Shown: in pieces, positions 1 to 10,225 of the stretch
Layout: the number at the start of each line of letters is the position of its first letter
Numbering within the stretch: the stretch's first letter is position 1
Assembly (NCBI GenBank): GCA_015501585.1
Contig: JADNRY010000999.1
Location: 1-19,321, forward strand
Direction: 5' to 3'
Source: Rhodocollybia butyracea
Lineage: Eukaryota > Basidiomycota > Agaricomycetes > Agaricales > Omphalotaceae
DNA length: 19,321 bases
Notes under the pieces: model-generated
Told to the model about the DNA's origin: nothing
Database searches by the model: none
Seen by the model: only the letters and a program-made list of their open reading frames with translations
Position numbers and translations under genes: made by a program

Positions 1-73
1 AGCATTGGCATACCTAGTAAATGAGCTATACAGGTCCCAATCTCCTTCTCAGATTGCTGATATCCTCTGGTAG

Positions 74-1455
74 GACCAACCCAAGTACGAAGGCTTCTAT
101 CCTAGGTGGCACATCAACTTCAATATCACCATGCTTCGTCTGGTGTCCTTTAGTATGGATTACTACTGGGCTTGCAAACAACGTGATTTAGTCGAGGTAC
201 AAGTCAATTCGATTGGTTGTTTTGTGTTTGATATCTTCAATCAGGTTTTGGAAGGTAGACAGTAACCTCCTTGAATGAAAAGCAACGCCAAACAACCAGT
301 CATCCCGAAGAAACATACTCTTTCATCAATTACTTAGCTTATGCCCTATATCCGCCCCTGTACATTGCAGGGCCTATAATCACGTTCAATGACTTCATGT
401 GGCAGGTACGTTTGATTTTGTCCGCTGTAGAAGCGCCTAGTCATTAACATTGCACATGCATGTTAGTTTCGCCGTCCAACAGATATCACTCGGTCATTTC
501 TCCTGAGCTATCTCTTCCGTTTCGTAGGGTGCCTTTTAACAATGGAGTTCATTCTTCATTTCATGTATGTTGTCGCAATCAAAGACGCGAAGGCTTGGGT
601 TGGCGACACTGCAGCGCAGATTGGGATGATAGGTTTCTGGAATCTCATGATAGTATGGTTGAAGGTAAGTTAAACCCTCCTCCTCCTTCGACAGGGTTCG
701 AACACCCCAATTTTTCAAGCTCCTTCTCCCGTGGCGATTCTTCCGTCTATGGGCCCTTGCAGACGGAATTGACCCACCCGAGAACATGGTCAGATGTATG
801 GCCAACAATTACTCCACCTTCGGATTTTGGAGAAGCTGGCATCGGAGTTATAACTTGTGGCTTATCCGGTAAGACCGACGTTTTTGCAGATAATAAAGCG
901 TTCTGAAAATAAAATAGATATATATATGTTCCTCTTGGTGGAATGAAGAATGTTTTTGTGAATAGCGTGCTTGTGTACACTTTTGTCGCGTTATGGCATG
1001 ACCTCACTTTCAAGCTGCTCGCTTGGGGCTGGCTTGTCAGTATTTCATCGTTCCTGAAATGCTTGCTCGTTATTTCCTACCTGTCTCCCCGTGTAAGATT
1101 TTCCGTTATTTTTCCGCACGCTTTGAGATCACCTACTCTTTTTCCCAGTATTCTTCCGTACCGTGGTATCGACATATCTGCGCTTTTGGTGCCATCTTCA
1201 ACATACTTCTTATGATGGTGGCTAATCTGGTCGGCTTCGTGGTAGGCACGGATGGTATTCGCTTTTTCTTCGATCAATTGTTTAGGACAACTTCTGGTCT
1301 TCGGTTCCTGACTGGCGTCATTTTCTGCTTGTTTGTAGCCGCGCAAATCATGTTCGAATATAGGCAAGTATGCTCATCCGCTTTTTGAACAATAACCTGA
1401 CAATTATATCAGAGAAGAAGAGCTGCGAACGGTAATATCGTCGCTGTTAAAGTAG
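74..1455 (+). CDS. GUP1: Gup1-like MBOAT membrane O-acyltransferase, 5' partial
   Basis: This is a multi-pass ER membrane protein of the MBOAT family. In yeast, Gup1 remodels GPI-anchor lipids and was first linked to glycerol uptake. The block [18 protein letters not shown] starts near 98, [18 protein letters not shown] near 322, and the MBOAT histidine motif VALWHDL has its His codon at 997-999. Exons I can join are 74-196, 259-405, 467-664, 720-868, 918-1092, 1149-1363 and 1413-1455; the last intron (1364-1412) is GC-AG. The stop is TAG at 1453-1455. The N-terminal half lies upstream of the window. Between about 1038 and 1092 the conserved stretch [15 protein letters not shown] sits one frame away from the exon's flanks, so the exon carries two compensating frame breaks. 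Family assignment is secure; substrate is inferred from the family. Confidence 0.93.
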
Positions 1456-2322
1456 AAGTGGTCACTTTGATAATGTACCAGAGTTGAAGGACTCGTTGTG
1501 CAGAATTCTGCGGACTTCTGGGGTCACATCTGAGAACCGTTGTCACAAATATTCAAAAGACGCGGGACAAAGGCCCATATTTGGATGCGCAGTGGCGTTG
1601 TTTTACAATTCCATCTCTTGCTGTCATAGCAAGGCTATAATAGAATCGATAGTTTGAAACTTCTACCTGAATCTGTAATTTCTCGCTCATCTCAGTTCTC
1701 TCAGGAGCCAATGTGGATACCGGGTCATATAACTGTGGATCTGTTTTCCCTCACCATCACCACTGATGATACCTTTTACTGAACCTCAGAAAGTAATTCA
1801 TAAACCTACTATACTAGTAAGGAATTCACGATAGGAGGGGGGCATTAACACCCAAAAGAAACCATCAATCAACAGGTCATCACTTGCACAACCTTCGGTG
1901 GTCCAGCTATGCCATATCCAAGCAAACTGAGCCCACTTGTTCATGATGGGCTTGACGATATCGACTAATTTAAGCTCATAGGAGTTTCTGGAAGTCATCT
2001 GTAGCGGTGCAACCCAGTGTATCACAAAAGTAGCAAATGTTTAAGGAGTGGTGATGTTCCCTTCGATAGGGTAACAAAAGTAGGAAAAGGCTTCAGGGAT
2101 GAGTCTGAGAATGTATTAGGTGAATAAAGAGACTGAAATTGTACTCAGTCTATGCAACATCGCCCATGAACAACTTTGTGGATCTGAAAATCATTTTTGA
2201 TTGGTAGTTACATTGAAAAAATTTCAGTTCCGAGGACCCAAATTTAGGAAGAGAAGAGAAGAGAAAGAGAATAACCCTTATTATTATTATTATTATACAT
2301 AACTATACATCTAAAACTGAAG
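1456..2322. other. convergent intergenic region, no clear gene
   Basis: This lies between the 3' ends of the GUP1-like gene and the siroheme synthase gene. A 75-codon open frame on the minus strand (1798-2025) contains a tryptophan-rich stretch (KWAQFAWIWHSWT) but I recognise no family, and no splice-compatible neighbours extend it. Next to the siroheme gene there is a purine-rich GAAGA-type tract at about 2248-2270. I see no RNA gene. Confidence 0.5.
2278..2295. repeat. (TTA)6 microsatellite
   Basis: Six perfect TTA units directly downstream of the stop codon of the minus-strand siroheme synthase gene, probably in its 3' UTR, where they would read as TAA units. Confidence 0.9.
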
Positions 2323-4460
2323 TCACATATCAAACATATCCCAAGCTGGGACGAGACCTTCACGAACTCTCCACCTGACACCATCACCTAACCATCTCCG
2401 AACGCGTTGCACGTCTCTTGCCTCCTGTTGCTTCTCATCTATCACCTTTTCAGCCACTTCCACGCACTTATCGTCTGCCTTCACTACCAAACCAGTAGCT
2501 TCCGACTTGACCTGCCCAACCTGATTGCCCGCAGCGTCACCATCGCCATCATCCCCGCTGGCTAAAACATCTACGTTGCCTTCGCCCCAAAGCGCCGGAA
2601 CACTCCATCCAATAACCATCATTCCTGGAGGCCTCTGAGCACCAACTTCCGCGCTATCCATCCCACGCTCGACATCCTCAAGCGTAGACTCGACGACGCG
2701 CTGGTCGGGATCGATGCCCGTTCGATTATGGCTATTGGTAAATGCGGAGGATAGCCACCGGGTCCCAGGAGTGCTTTGACCACACTCCCCAGTCTCGCGA
2801 CACCCATGAGCACAACCACTGTTCGGGCTCGTTCGTATTTAGGCATTTCGAGCGCCTTTCCACCTTTCCCTACTGGTGTTGTGATGAGGAAAGAGGTCGC
2901 CGCACCGCGTTGTGTGCAAGGCATGTCGAAAAGCGTAGGTGCAGCGAGGGCAGAAGAGACGCCTGGGATAACGAGGGTCGGGGGAAGAGGCGGGTGGGTA
3001 TCGGAGGGTATCAGAAGACGGTGGATGGCGGAAATATAACACTTCTTCACCGAAACGACCGTAGATTGCTGGATCGCCTTGTTTTAACTATAGGAAACCA
3101 TAAGTTAGAACTGAGTCTCTTAATTCATGAAAGAATACGTGGCATACCCTAACAACACACTCCCTTTCCTCGCTTCTAACACGGCTTGCTCCATCATCTC
3201 TTGCTGAGCTCTATCAGCGTTCCCAGGAAATTTTCTAGCAATCACACCTCAACTCTACTAGGAATTAATGCCAGTACAGCTGCGGGAACGAGCTTGTCGC
3301 CAAGACGATATCGGCAAGTTCAGTGAGAGCGCGATGCGCAGCAAGGGTAAGCAAGGACGATGTCCTGGACCAGAGCCAATAAGCAGAATTTGTCCGGTTT
3401 GTTGGATTTTGGAGGTGAAGGAAAAGAGAGTGTATTGTTGTGGGCGGTAAAAGAGGAGGAGAGGAATGGAATGACGATGATTCCTGAATGGTTGGATCGA
3501 GTGAAGATGGATTCGGCGCATATTCATCCTCGAGATATCTCTTCATGTCGGCTTCCGTCAAACCTACGAGTTTTTCAAAAGGCCAGTATTCACTGATCTG
3601 AGCTACCCATTTCATTCGTCGTCGTGTTCGTTCAAGGGAATTTTCGGACTCTGAATCCAACGCCTGTTTCTTCGTTCGCTGAGGAACGGGAGAATTTGGT
3701 GTGGATGGAGTATCGGTTTCCGTACATGGATCCATTCCTTCCAATGAGTCTTCTGCGTGGTTTTCGTCTCTTCCTTTGGCCAATACCTCATTCTCCCAAC
3801 ATTTCCTACAGCCTTTCCTACGTCTCTCGGTAGCCGTGCAACGATCTCGCGTTTTATACGGCTGCAAGCCGACATCCCTGGCCATTAGTCGTAATACCTA
3901 TCTGCAAAGCACCTCCCGAACTGCTTGTGGAGGAAGACGGGTCGGAGGCACCCGGAAAGCGGTAGGTGGTGGTGAATGAAAAATCACATAAATCGGGATA
4001 GTCTGTAGTATTCACGTTGATGTTCCGTGCACGACATATGGAGTATATGAATGTAGCCGACACTCGGATCGTCGGTCACAGAGGAGAGTAATGTATCAGT
4101 GATACATAGAAATTTCGGAGGAGTTGAAGGAATAATGTTGGAGAGATAGTGCTCTAGAGCAAAAGCATCATCACAACCAGGCACGTTTTCTCGCGTTTTG
4201 TATTCATTCAAGTTCACCCAACCAATCTGGCCATTGGCTATCCTCCATTGTATCTCCTCGCAAGCGTTCTCTGAAGTTCCCTGACCAAGAATAACGACAG
4301 AAGCATCAGCTTCAAGAGCAGCAAACACGTTGAGCAGCTAAATGACCGGATCCAAGGATGAGAAAGGTGACGAGCTGGAAGCTGCGTTTTGAGATGAAGG
4401 TATCGACTGGTGTTGTCTGAAGGAGAACGACAATAACAACGAGGCTCCAGATTCAGGCAT
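2323..4460 (-). CDS. MET1: bifunctional siroheme synthase: Met8-like dehydrogenase/chelatase fused to Met1-like uroporphyrinogen III methyltransferase
   Basis: It makes siroheme, the cofactor of sulfite and nitrite reductase. The N-terminal half is Met8-like: a Rossmann motif ILGSGHLAAQR followed by FAALEADASVVILGQG (around 4270-4375), then INVNTTDYPDLCDFSF, QIGITTNGQGCRLA and RIKREIVARLPRDVG (around 3810-4030), and RMKWVAQISEYWPF near 3600. The C-terminal half is a SAM-dependent SUMT: LIGSGPGH near 3370, LKQGDPAIYGRFGEEVLYF near 3050, VIPGVSSALAAP near 2960, YERARTVVVLMGVARL, YPPHLPIAIIERAS and RPPGMMVIGWSVPALWG. One intron precedes LKQGDP. The start at 4460 (MPESGASLLL) and TGA at 2323-2325 are good choices. 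Frame breaks interrupt conserved text near 4330, 3358, 3295, 3243, about 2985 and 2705. Order of domains is as in bacterial CysG. Confidence 0.93.
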
Positions 4461-4579
4461 TAAAAATCCCCCACAGTAGAGATCGTAGCCATTGTTCTTC
4501 GATTCTATTTGGTGACTAGTTAAGAACAAGCGGAACGAGTATCAAGCTCGCGAGTCACTCACACTATGTCTTTGCGAAA

Positions 4580-4960
4580 GTAAGTCCCGTATGGTGACTT
4601 TGATAGTCAGCGTTAGCAAGGCGTAATGGTAAAAGCCAGACCGTCATTACTTGAAATTTTTCGAGATGCAAAGAGGATGGTGCGAGCATGAGCAATTTTA
4701 TTATCAATACTTGACGAAGCAAGCGCCTGCCATTATGGCGCTTACGACACGGCGAATACCAAAAGACAATCTCTGTTACCTCTTCGCTCGAAATATTTTT
4801 CGCGACCTTTCAAACATTTATTCTTGGGCCAATCCCGACCATCCTTTTCGACATGCGCAGAGTTTATAGTGATACCACGTGCCTTCTCTTCCGGCGCCTT
4901 GTCGATTTGCGAGTAGTTCGAGTCACAAAGTTGCACCACTCTCTCTAGTTTCTCTGTTCA
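4580..4960 (-). pseudogene. EF-Tu-like GTPase fragment (G1-G2 region only)
   Basis: Codons 4918 to 4847 on the minus strand read [19 protein letters not shown] followed by SAHVE, the switch I/G2 region of mitochondrial or bacterial elongation factor Tu. The preceding ESGATL (one frame away) fits the residues that usually come before it. Downstream, around 4620-4570, a weak match HYA...NADY.K resembles the RHYAH..CPGHADYIK segment but lacks CPGH. I cannot find the P-loop GHVDHGKTTL upstream, nor domains II and III. It may be a decayed copy of TUF1, an exon of a badly broken gene, or a captured fragment. The core match is much too long for chance; the extent and status of the rest are uncertain. 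Confidence 0.55.
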
Positions 4961-4969
4961 CAAAGTTTA

Positions 4970-6293
4970 CCCACAACAAGAGCGATATAGCGAGATCAGC
5001 GGAGGGAGTTGCAAGTTGTTTAGGAAGTTGGGAAAAAACAAGTGCAATTTTATTAGGAACTAAGACTTGAGAAGTGCTTATCCGGGCTTCAAGGACTAGT
5101 GTAAGTCGTGGAACTAAAAAGAACAAATTGATCATACTTCACAGTAGTACTTGGGGGAAAAAGGAAGCAGTGATTACTTCAAGACTTCTATTGTGCAGAG
5201 TTAAAATGGTTCAACCCAGTCATCGGCAGACATCACTAACGAGCTGAAATTCACTTGGATTTCATGGGAGTATGTGCAATAGACGGTTTACTCACGAGGT
5301 CATGTTCTGCCGGAGGGACATCTGACGCGTTGAAAGGCCCCGTGAGTAGTATCTCTTTCATTCAAGGGGACCCATGTGTCTTTTTCTGCGGAGCAAGCAC
5401 CAAACATCTCATCAGTTTTGCACCATGGACCCCGTCTCGGAACTCCTGGAGGGTTCAAAAAGAGCAGCATAATCCCACCTCAACATGCAAAAGGTACTGA
5501 GGAGGCGGGGCGACAGTGGCCTTTTCGCGAGAATTGGATTTCCATATAGACCACAGAGACACCTGCCAGGATTTTCTGCATACGTTGGTCACCCATGAAT
5601 GGTCTTTGAGTGGTAATCAACAGAAGAGCGTATGGTTCAATCTCGAGTTTGGCCGGGCTGGAACTTGGTCTGGCGTGGTTAAAACACGCTGGCCCAGACT
5701 AGTTCAGAAATTTATACTTAAGGGCGGATGGGAGCTTTGAGATACTACTGAGATTGATACGGAGACGACGAGAATCGGAGGAAGAGAATATTGGTTTTCA
5801 AGAACTCTAGTATTTCCAGTCGCTCATCGTATCCGCCGCATCTTCGGGCGAGTTCTGACCAATTGCTCATGAGGACGATTTCATCGTGCTCTCCTGCTTG
5901 TTTTTATTGGTACTCATGTACTGATTTCCTCAGCTTATGGTGGTATCACAACAGCGCTAATGAGGCTCACTCGCTGCCTTCCACCATCGAGTGACTAAAG
6001 ACAACGTACTGGAATACTCGGAAGGGTTATCTTCGCTATGCGATGGAGAATTGCTACTATATGCGTATCAAATGAAATTATTATTGAAACTATCCCATTC
6101 TCTTCCAAAATATTGGGAGATTCATAGCCATCCATTGATCATGTCGATGGCAAGTGCACGTTGTGAGCATCGACGGAAACTGCCAAACGTCAAATTTGAC
6201 AAAAGACGCTGAAGGAATACGCTATAACGTTATAGAACTCTAGAGGCAGGATATGCAAGTATCAGTATGGAATCAAGAAATGCGGATACGTAT
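4970..6293. other. unassigned region with medium open frames on the plus strand
   Basis: No family is recognised. Three plus-strand open stretches (5255-5500, 5516-5740, 5791-5994) follow each other without long stop-free partners on the other strand. In a third frame, about 5750-5870 reads REYWFSRTLVFPVAHRIRR, which looks protein-like. The pieces could be remnants of one gene broken by indels and introns, but there is no motif, start or conserved block to support a function. Confidence 0.35.
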
Positions 6294-8440
6294 TCAAAGA
6301 GTGTACAGAAGATCGATACGGCCACTGCTGCCAGGCTGAGCAGTCATTCGAATCGCCTTATTTTGATACCAAAAGTTGACAGTTAGAATCCCAGAAGTGC
6401 CAACAATAGGACTTGGCACGAAATCGTAGCGCTGATACCAGGTATATATCTCGGGAAGTCCTCTTGACGAAAGATCGTGGTAGCCACAATCCCACCGATT
6501 CCACCGAAGCTGACGACGACAGCGGTAGTGACAGCTCTCTTAGAGTGAGACACGATGTTGTTTGACGACTATGAGAGGAGTACATGCATTGAGCATGCTG
6601 ATGACTGGAACAGATCAGACTCACGTAGGCCAAGATTCCCGGAATGCAACCGGCAGAACCAGCATTTCCTAGGAACAATCCTGTATGCGAATGCTCTGTA
6701 AGGTGAGGTAGGCGGAGAGAGCTTCAACTCACCGAAGTAACGCCAGCCAGGTTGGTGAACAAAGCCAGTGATGGTAATCCAATAAGCGTAAGAACAGTCT
6801 GGATTGCAATGAAAGGCGCGCGGAGCGGAAATAGTCCGAAAGCCATGCAAAAAACAAAGATACTCAAAGCCTACGTACACAGTGGAAGTATAAAGAATTC
6901 GAGAACAGGAACATGTAGAATGACCTACTGCGACGTAAGCGGAGCGCTCTAGAAACAGATCAGGTTCAACGACGGACAGCATTCTTCCTCAAAAGTCGTA
7001 CCAAGAGTAGTGAATGTTCCAAATCCCAACCCATACTGCTAAGGATAATCGTGACGAAGAACCTGTGCTACAAGTTAGCATCGCCACGACATAGAAATAT
7101 CACTTGAAAACTTTACCCATTGCGTAGGCCGGTATCGTAGCACACATAAACATGATACCTAACATATCCCAGCGTCAGTTAAGAACGTTAACCGACTGTG
7201 GATGTGTACCATATATCCAGATCTTCCAGTCTGACAGATGTTCAAACACCTTCCGCAATGTAATGGCGTCAGGTAGGAATCGCCTCGTCTTCCTCGATTC
7301 GCTCCAAAACAAATTTGGTTTCTTCGCTAGTCAGGAAGGTGTTGTTGTCGGGAAAATCTGGCAGGAACATCCAAGCAACACAGCCGAAAACGATTGTAAG
7401 GGCGCCTTCGATGATCTATATCGGACTTAGTTGTAGCAAAAAGCGTCGATTCATAAAATCACTTGCAAAGATCCAGGACCATCCGTGCAATCCTGCTCGA
7501 CCAGCCAGCCGACTGAAACGTACGCCGCGATAGCGCTGAACCCTCCAGCAAGGATAGAAATGAGGTAGAAAGTAGCTAGTCTAGGCCGGTTGAGCTTATC
7601 AAACTAGGAGGATGTGGCGCAACATACCGTTTTTGAACTTCATGGCGCTGATACCTTTAATGGAATGAGCGGAGTCGGTAACGAAAAGGAAAGGGCATAC
7701 CATGTACTAACAATGAAGACGATGCTGGGAAGAAGCCAGCCTGAAGGAGCTCGTCACACGAAGCGAGGAACACGACAAAAGGTTCTTACCTCGAACGTAC
7801 CCAGGAGAACGCGACATAATGCCAGATACTTCCAGTTAGGCACAAACGCCATCGCTAGTTGTACGGCTCCCAAGCGATGACGCAGAAAGAGAGCAAGTTA
7901 CGAGTACCGAAGACTCGCAATAACGCGTTACTCGAAGCTCACTACAGAAATAGTTATTCCTATTTCCCAACGAAGATCCCAAAGAAGCTGTCACGTACAG
8001 TAAGATGTATGAATGAAATACACGCAAGAAACGAGACTGTAGCGCGTCCAACAGTCAAACCCTAGGGAGATTATCAGGACTGCCTGCGGTATCAGCTCGA
8101 GGAACTCACCAGATCTTCAGCCATCCCTGCAACTCGCGCCACTCCAGGTTTGTTCTGTCGATCAGTGCTAGTGAGTAACAGAACCCCAAGCAACGGAAGC
8201 ATGCGCAGATCGATTCTACGCCTTTAAATCGACGAAATCAGTCACGAAAACGAGGTACATATCGAGGGGAAAAAACTGACAAAACTCGTCGCTCAAAGGC
8301 AGCATTCCGGTTGACCGAAACATTCCTTCGATATCCGAATAGGAAACCAACACTGATACTTTATCGGCGCATCTTCTCCAGAATGAGATTCAGACAAAGT
8401 TGAGTTCGTGCCATGAGTATCGAGAGGAGGGGATGAATGG
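6294..8440 (-). CDS. MFS permease, Dal5/allantoate-type anion:cation symporter family
   Basis: Plasma-membrane transporter of the major facilitator superfamily; the fungal Dal5/Tna1/Seo1 group imports small organic anions such as allantoate, nicotinate or vitamins. On the minus strand the order is RIDLRMLPLLG and SLALIDRTNL (about 8225-8130), SSNALLRVFGTRNLLSFC and LAMAFVPNWKYLALCRVLLG (about 7940-7790), AGFFPA and STWYARHEVQKR, AGRAGLHGWSWIF, IIEGALTIVFGCVAWMFLPD and FPDNNTFLTSEE, FEHLSDWKIWIYG, then GNAGSAGCIPGILAY, SHSKRAVTTAVVVSFGGIGG and IFRQEDFPRYIPGIS. TGA at 6294-6296 closes the protein with the usual YT-like end. There are many short introns, including a GC-AG intron at 7416-7466. 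Numerous single-base breaks shift the frame, for example at SAPPYV near 6935. The first exon and start are not certain; an acidic stretch (SESHSGEDAPIKYQ) near 8390 probably belongs to the N-terminus. Substrate cannot be read from the sequence. Confidence 0.9.
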
Positions 8441-9158
8441 TCAAAAAGTCAAAAGCTTGCAGGGTTTAATACTGACGCGCCTTCGCCGGTAGGCTCCGGA
8501 GATCATTAAACCGCCGTTCAGAAGAGTTCAACGTGAAGTTTTTGAAAGCTGAAAAAAAGAGAAGTCGATTCTAGACCCTGATGCAGAAAAGTGGAACCAG
8601 AAAGAAACTGATGAAAATAGCCTGGCCTACATTGAGACTCGAAGCTTGCGACGTCTTCAGCAATAGTAATATTAAGAAACACCTGGACTGATGATGAAAA
8701 CCTATTCCATCTCTTACCAAAAGCGTACTCGGAGTTTTATGAAGCGTCAAGTACACGTACCGGTCAAGAAATGCCGATTCAAATAGAACTGAAAAAAGAA
8801 TATCATACATCTTATAGAAGGCTTTCTGTCAGCCTTGAGCTTGAACGTTGGAGCTAGAAAGTTGTCGGAAGCTTTTTTCATCCGACGACAAAGTTGCTAA
8901 CTCATTTTTAATGAAGACTCTCAGTCGACGCTGATCGCTAGCTATGGACAGCTACCGCATATGCGATTATGAGTACAAACAGTTTACACTGGACATCGTA
9001 AACTGAATTGTGAATGCCGGTATCGTAGTTGTTGAAAAAATGTGATCTGCTAGTTGTCCTTCGATAAATACTTTAATATTACAATGCTGAGTAGAACACA
9101 TAATGAGCATAGACAAAATAAAAAGCACCAAAACTCACCATGATGAAATGAATGGATT
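8441..9158. other. intergenic, nothing recognised
   Basis: AT-rich stretch between the 5' end of the permease gene and the 3' end of the NMNAT gene. It presumably holds the permease promoter. No ORF with family features, no tRNA-like structure and no repeat beyond short homopolymers. Confidence 0.5.
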
Positions 9159-10225
9159 CTAGATATTATGCGCATCGTATAAATTAAGGTATGCTTCCTT
9201 CTTTGAATCGTTGGCGAGCTGCTGCTGCTCCCGTTCCGCTGCTTCCTTCTTCGAGTCGTTCGCGAGTTGCTGCTGTTGTTCCCGTTCCTTGCCCTTCTCC
9301 GCAGCAGTAGCTTCATCGATATATATAGCCATTTTGATCAATGTAATCCACCACCGCGAGGTAGAAGATAGCGAACAGATAAGCCACGTCGCAAGAACAG
9401 TCGAACCTTAAAGTAATCAGTGATGAGAATTGTGCATCTCTATAATATCAAACCACCGTGCCTTAGTGCTCGAGACGTCATTCTGAATTAGCTGAGAGAT
9501 AATGTGAATATTAGACCTCCAGTGAGCTAGACTGTCTGTTGCTTGGTCGACGTCTGTGCCGCACGCTCGATAATGAAGCATCCTAACGGTCCAAGGATAT
9601 GTTCGAGCTAGGAAATGGAATGTTTACAATACCGGATTAAGGAATAGGAGCAACACCTACATCTTTGGCGCTCCATACTCCAGTTGCCTCATAGTCATGA
9701 TGAGGTCGAGCCGGCGAGAAGCTTAACTTGGACATTGCGTGCTCGCCATCTTCGGTTTGGACACCACCGAGAAACCACGTCAGTTCATGCTCAAAATGGT
9801 CAAGTACAACAGCTGTTCGCTGGTATGACTGGAAAGCTTCCCAGGATCAACCATGAGCCACGGCGAAGAAATTTCGTCAGCGGCGATGGTGCACATGTGG
9901 ACACTATGAAACTCCTTATCGCAGGCCGAGCAACTCTGAATTGAATTGACTTACCGATGACTTGCACTTAACAGACCAGCTTTCTTGTACTGGTCGCTGA
10001 CCGGACTGAGGTATCCACCGACGATTTCAAAGTCTGTGTTTTGTCGAACGTAGTCTTTTGCCATTTCGAACATACGGAGATGAAGATAAGTGACTGGACT
10101 GAAAGAACCACAAGCAATAAGGACTATTGGGATTTTGGAGGGATCTCGCATAACTCTGGTAAGGCGATCATGAGGGAAAGAGTAATTGGGGGACTAGTGA
10201 ACTGCTGTGGACTGGTGGTGGCCAT
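9159..10225 (-). CDS. NMA1: nicotinamide/nicotinate mononucleotide adenylyltransferase with repeated C-terminal tail
   Basis: It joins NMN or NaMN to AMP from ATP, giving NAD or deamido-NAD. The start ATG at 10225-10223 gives MATTSPQQFTSPP, then after a one-base break YSFPHDRLTRVMRDPSKIP. The catalytic nucleotidyltransferase motif is GSFSPVTYLHLRMFEMA near 10110, followed by FEIVGGYLSPVSDQYKKAG. An intron spans 9904-9954, then MCTIAADEISSPWLMVD, QRTAVVLDHFEHE, GVWSAKD, a second intron, LEHILGPLGCFIIERAGTD, QLIQNDVSSTK (the SSTK/R motif) and RLFLRRGLSVRYLLP. The usual enzyme ends near VVDYIDQNG; here an open frame continues after a break as YIDEATAAEKGKER and two near-identical Q/K/E-rich repeats to a TAG at 9159. 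Several other single-base breaks are present. Adjacent POL4-like gene is divergent. Confidence 0.93.
9193..9290 (-). repeat. two tandem imperfect copies of a 48-51 bp unit in the NMNAT tail
   Basis: Plus-strand units start with GCTTCCTTCTTYGARTCGTT at 9193 and 9241 and run into a CTGCTG-rich part. In the NMNAT-linked minus frame each unit encodes EREQQQ(Q)LANDSKKEA. The copies differ at several third-codon positions and by one CAG-type codon, so the protein repeat is better conserved than the DNA, which favours translation. Confidence 0.85.

Noticed and set aside
694..703. GGGTTCGAAC, similar to a tRNA B box
   Set aside because: It lies in a 55-nt intron of the GUP1-like gene, without an A box or a foldable acceptor stem.
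460..906. 148-codon open frame on the plus strand
   Set aside because: It crosses two introns of the GUP1-like gene in a different frame from the conserved MBOAT blocks; it is a shadow.
2742..3152. 136-codon plus-strand open frame
   Set aside because: It is antisense to the conserved SUMT blocks of the siroheme synthase gene and has no features of its own.
2323..4460. Programmed frameshifting as an explanation for the broken frames
   Set aside because: Breaks are many, in both directions, in unrelated genes, and without slippery-site and pseudoknot signals; sequencing or assembly error is simpler.
8861..8892. Imperfect hairpin TTGTCGGA...TCCGACGACAA
   Set aside because: Short arms with a bulge; such structures are expected by chance and no gene end is near.
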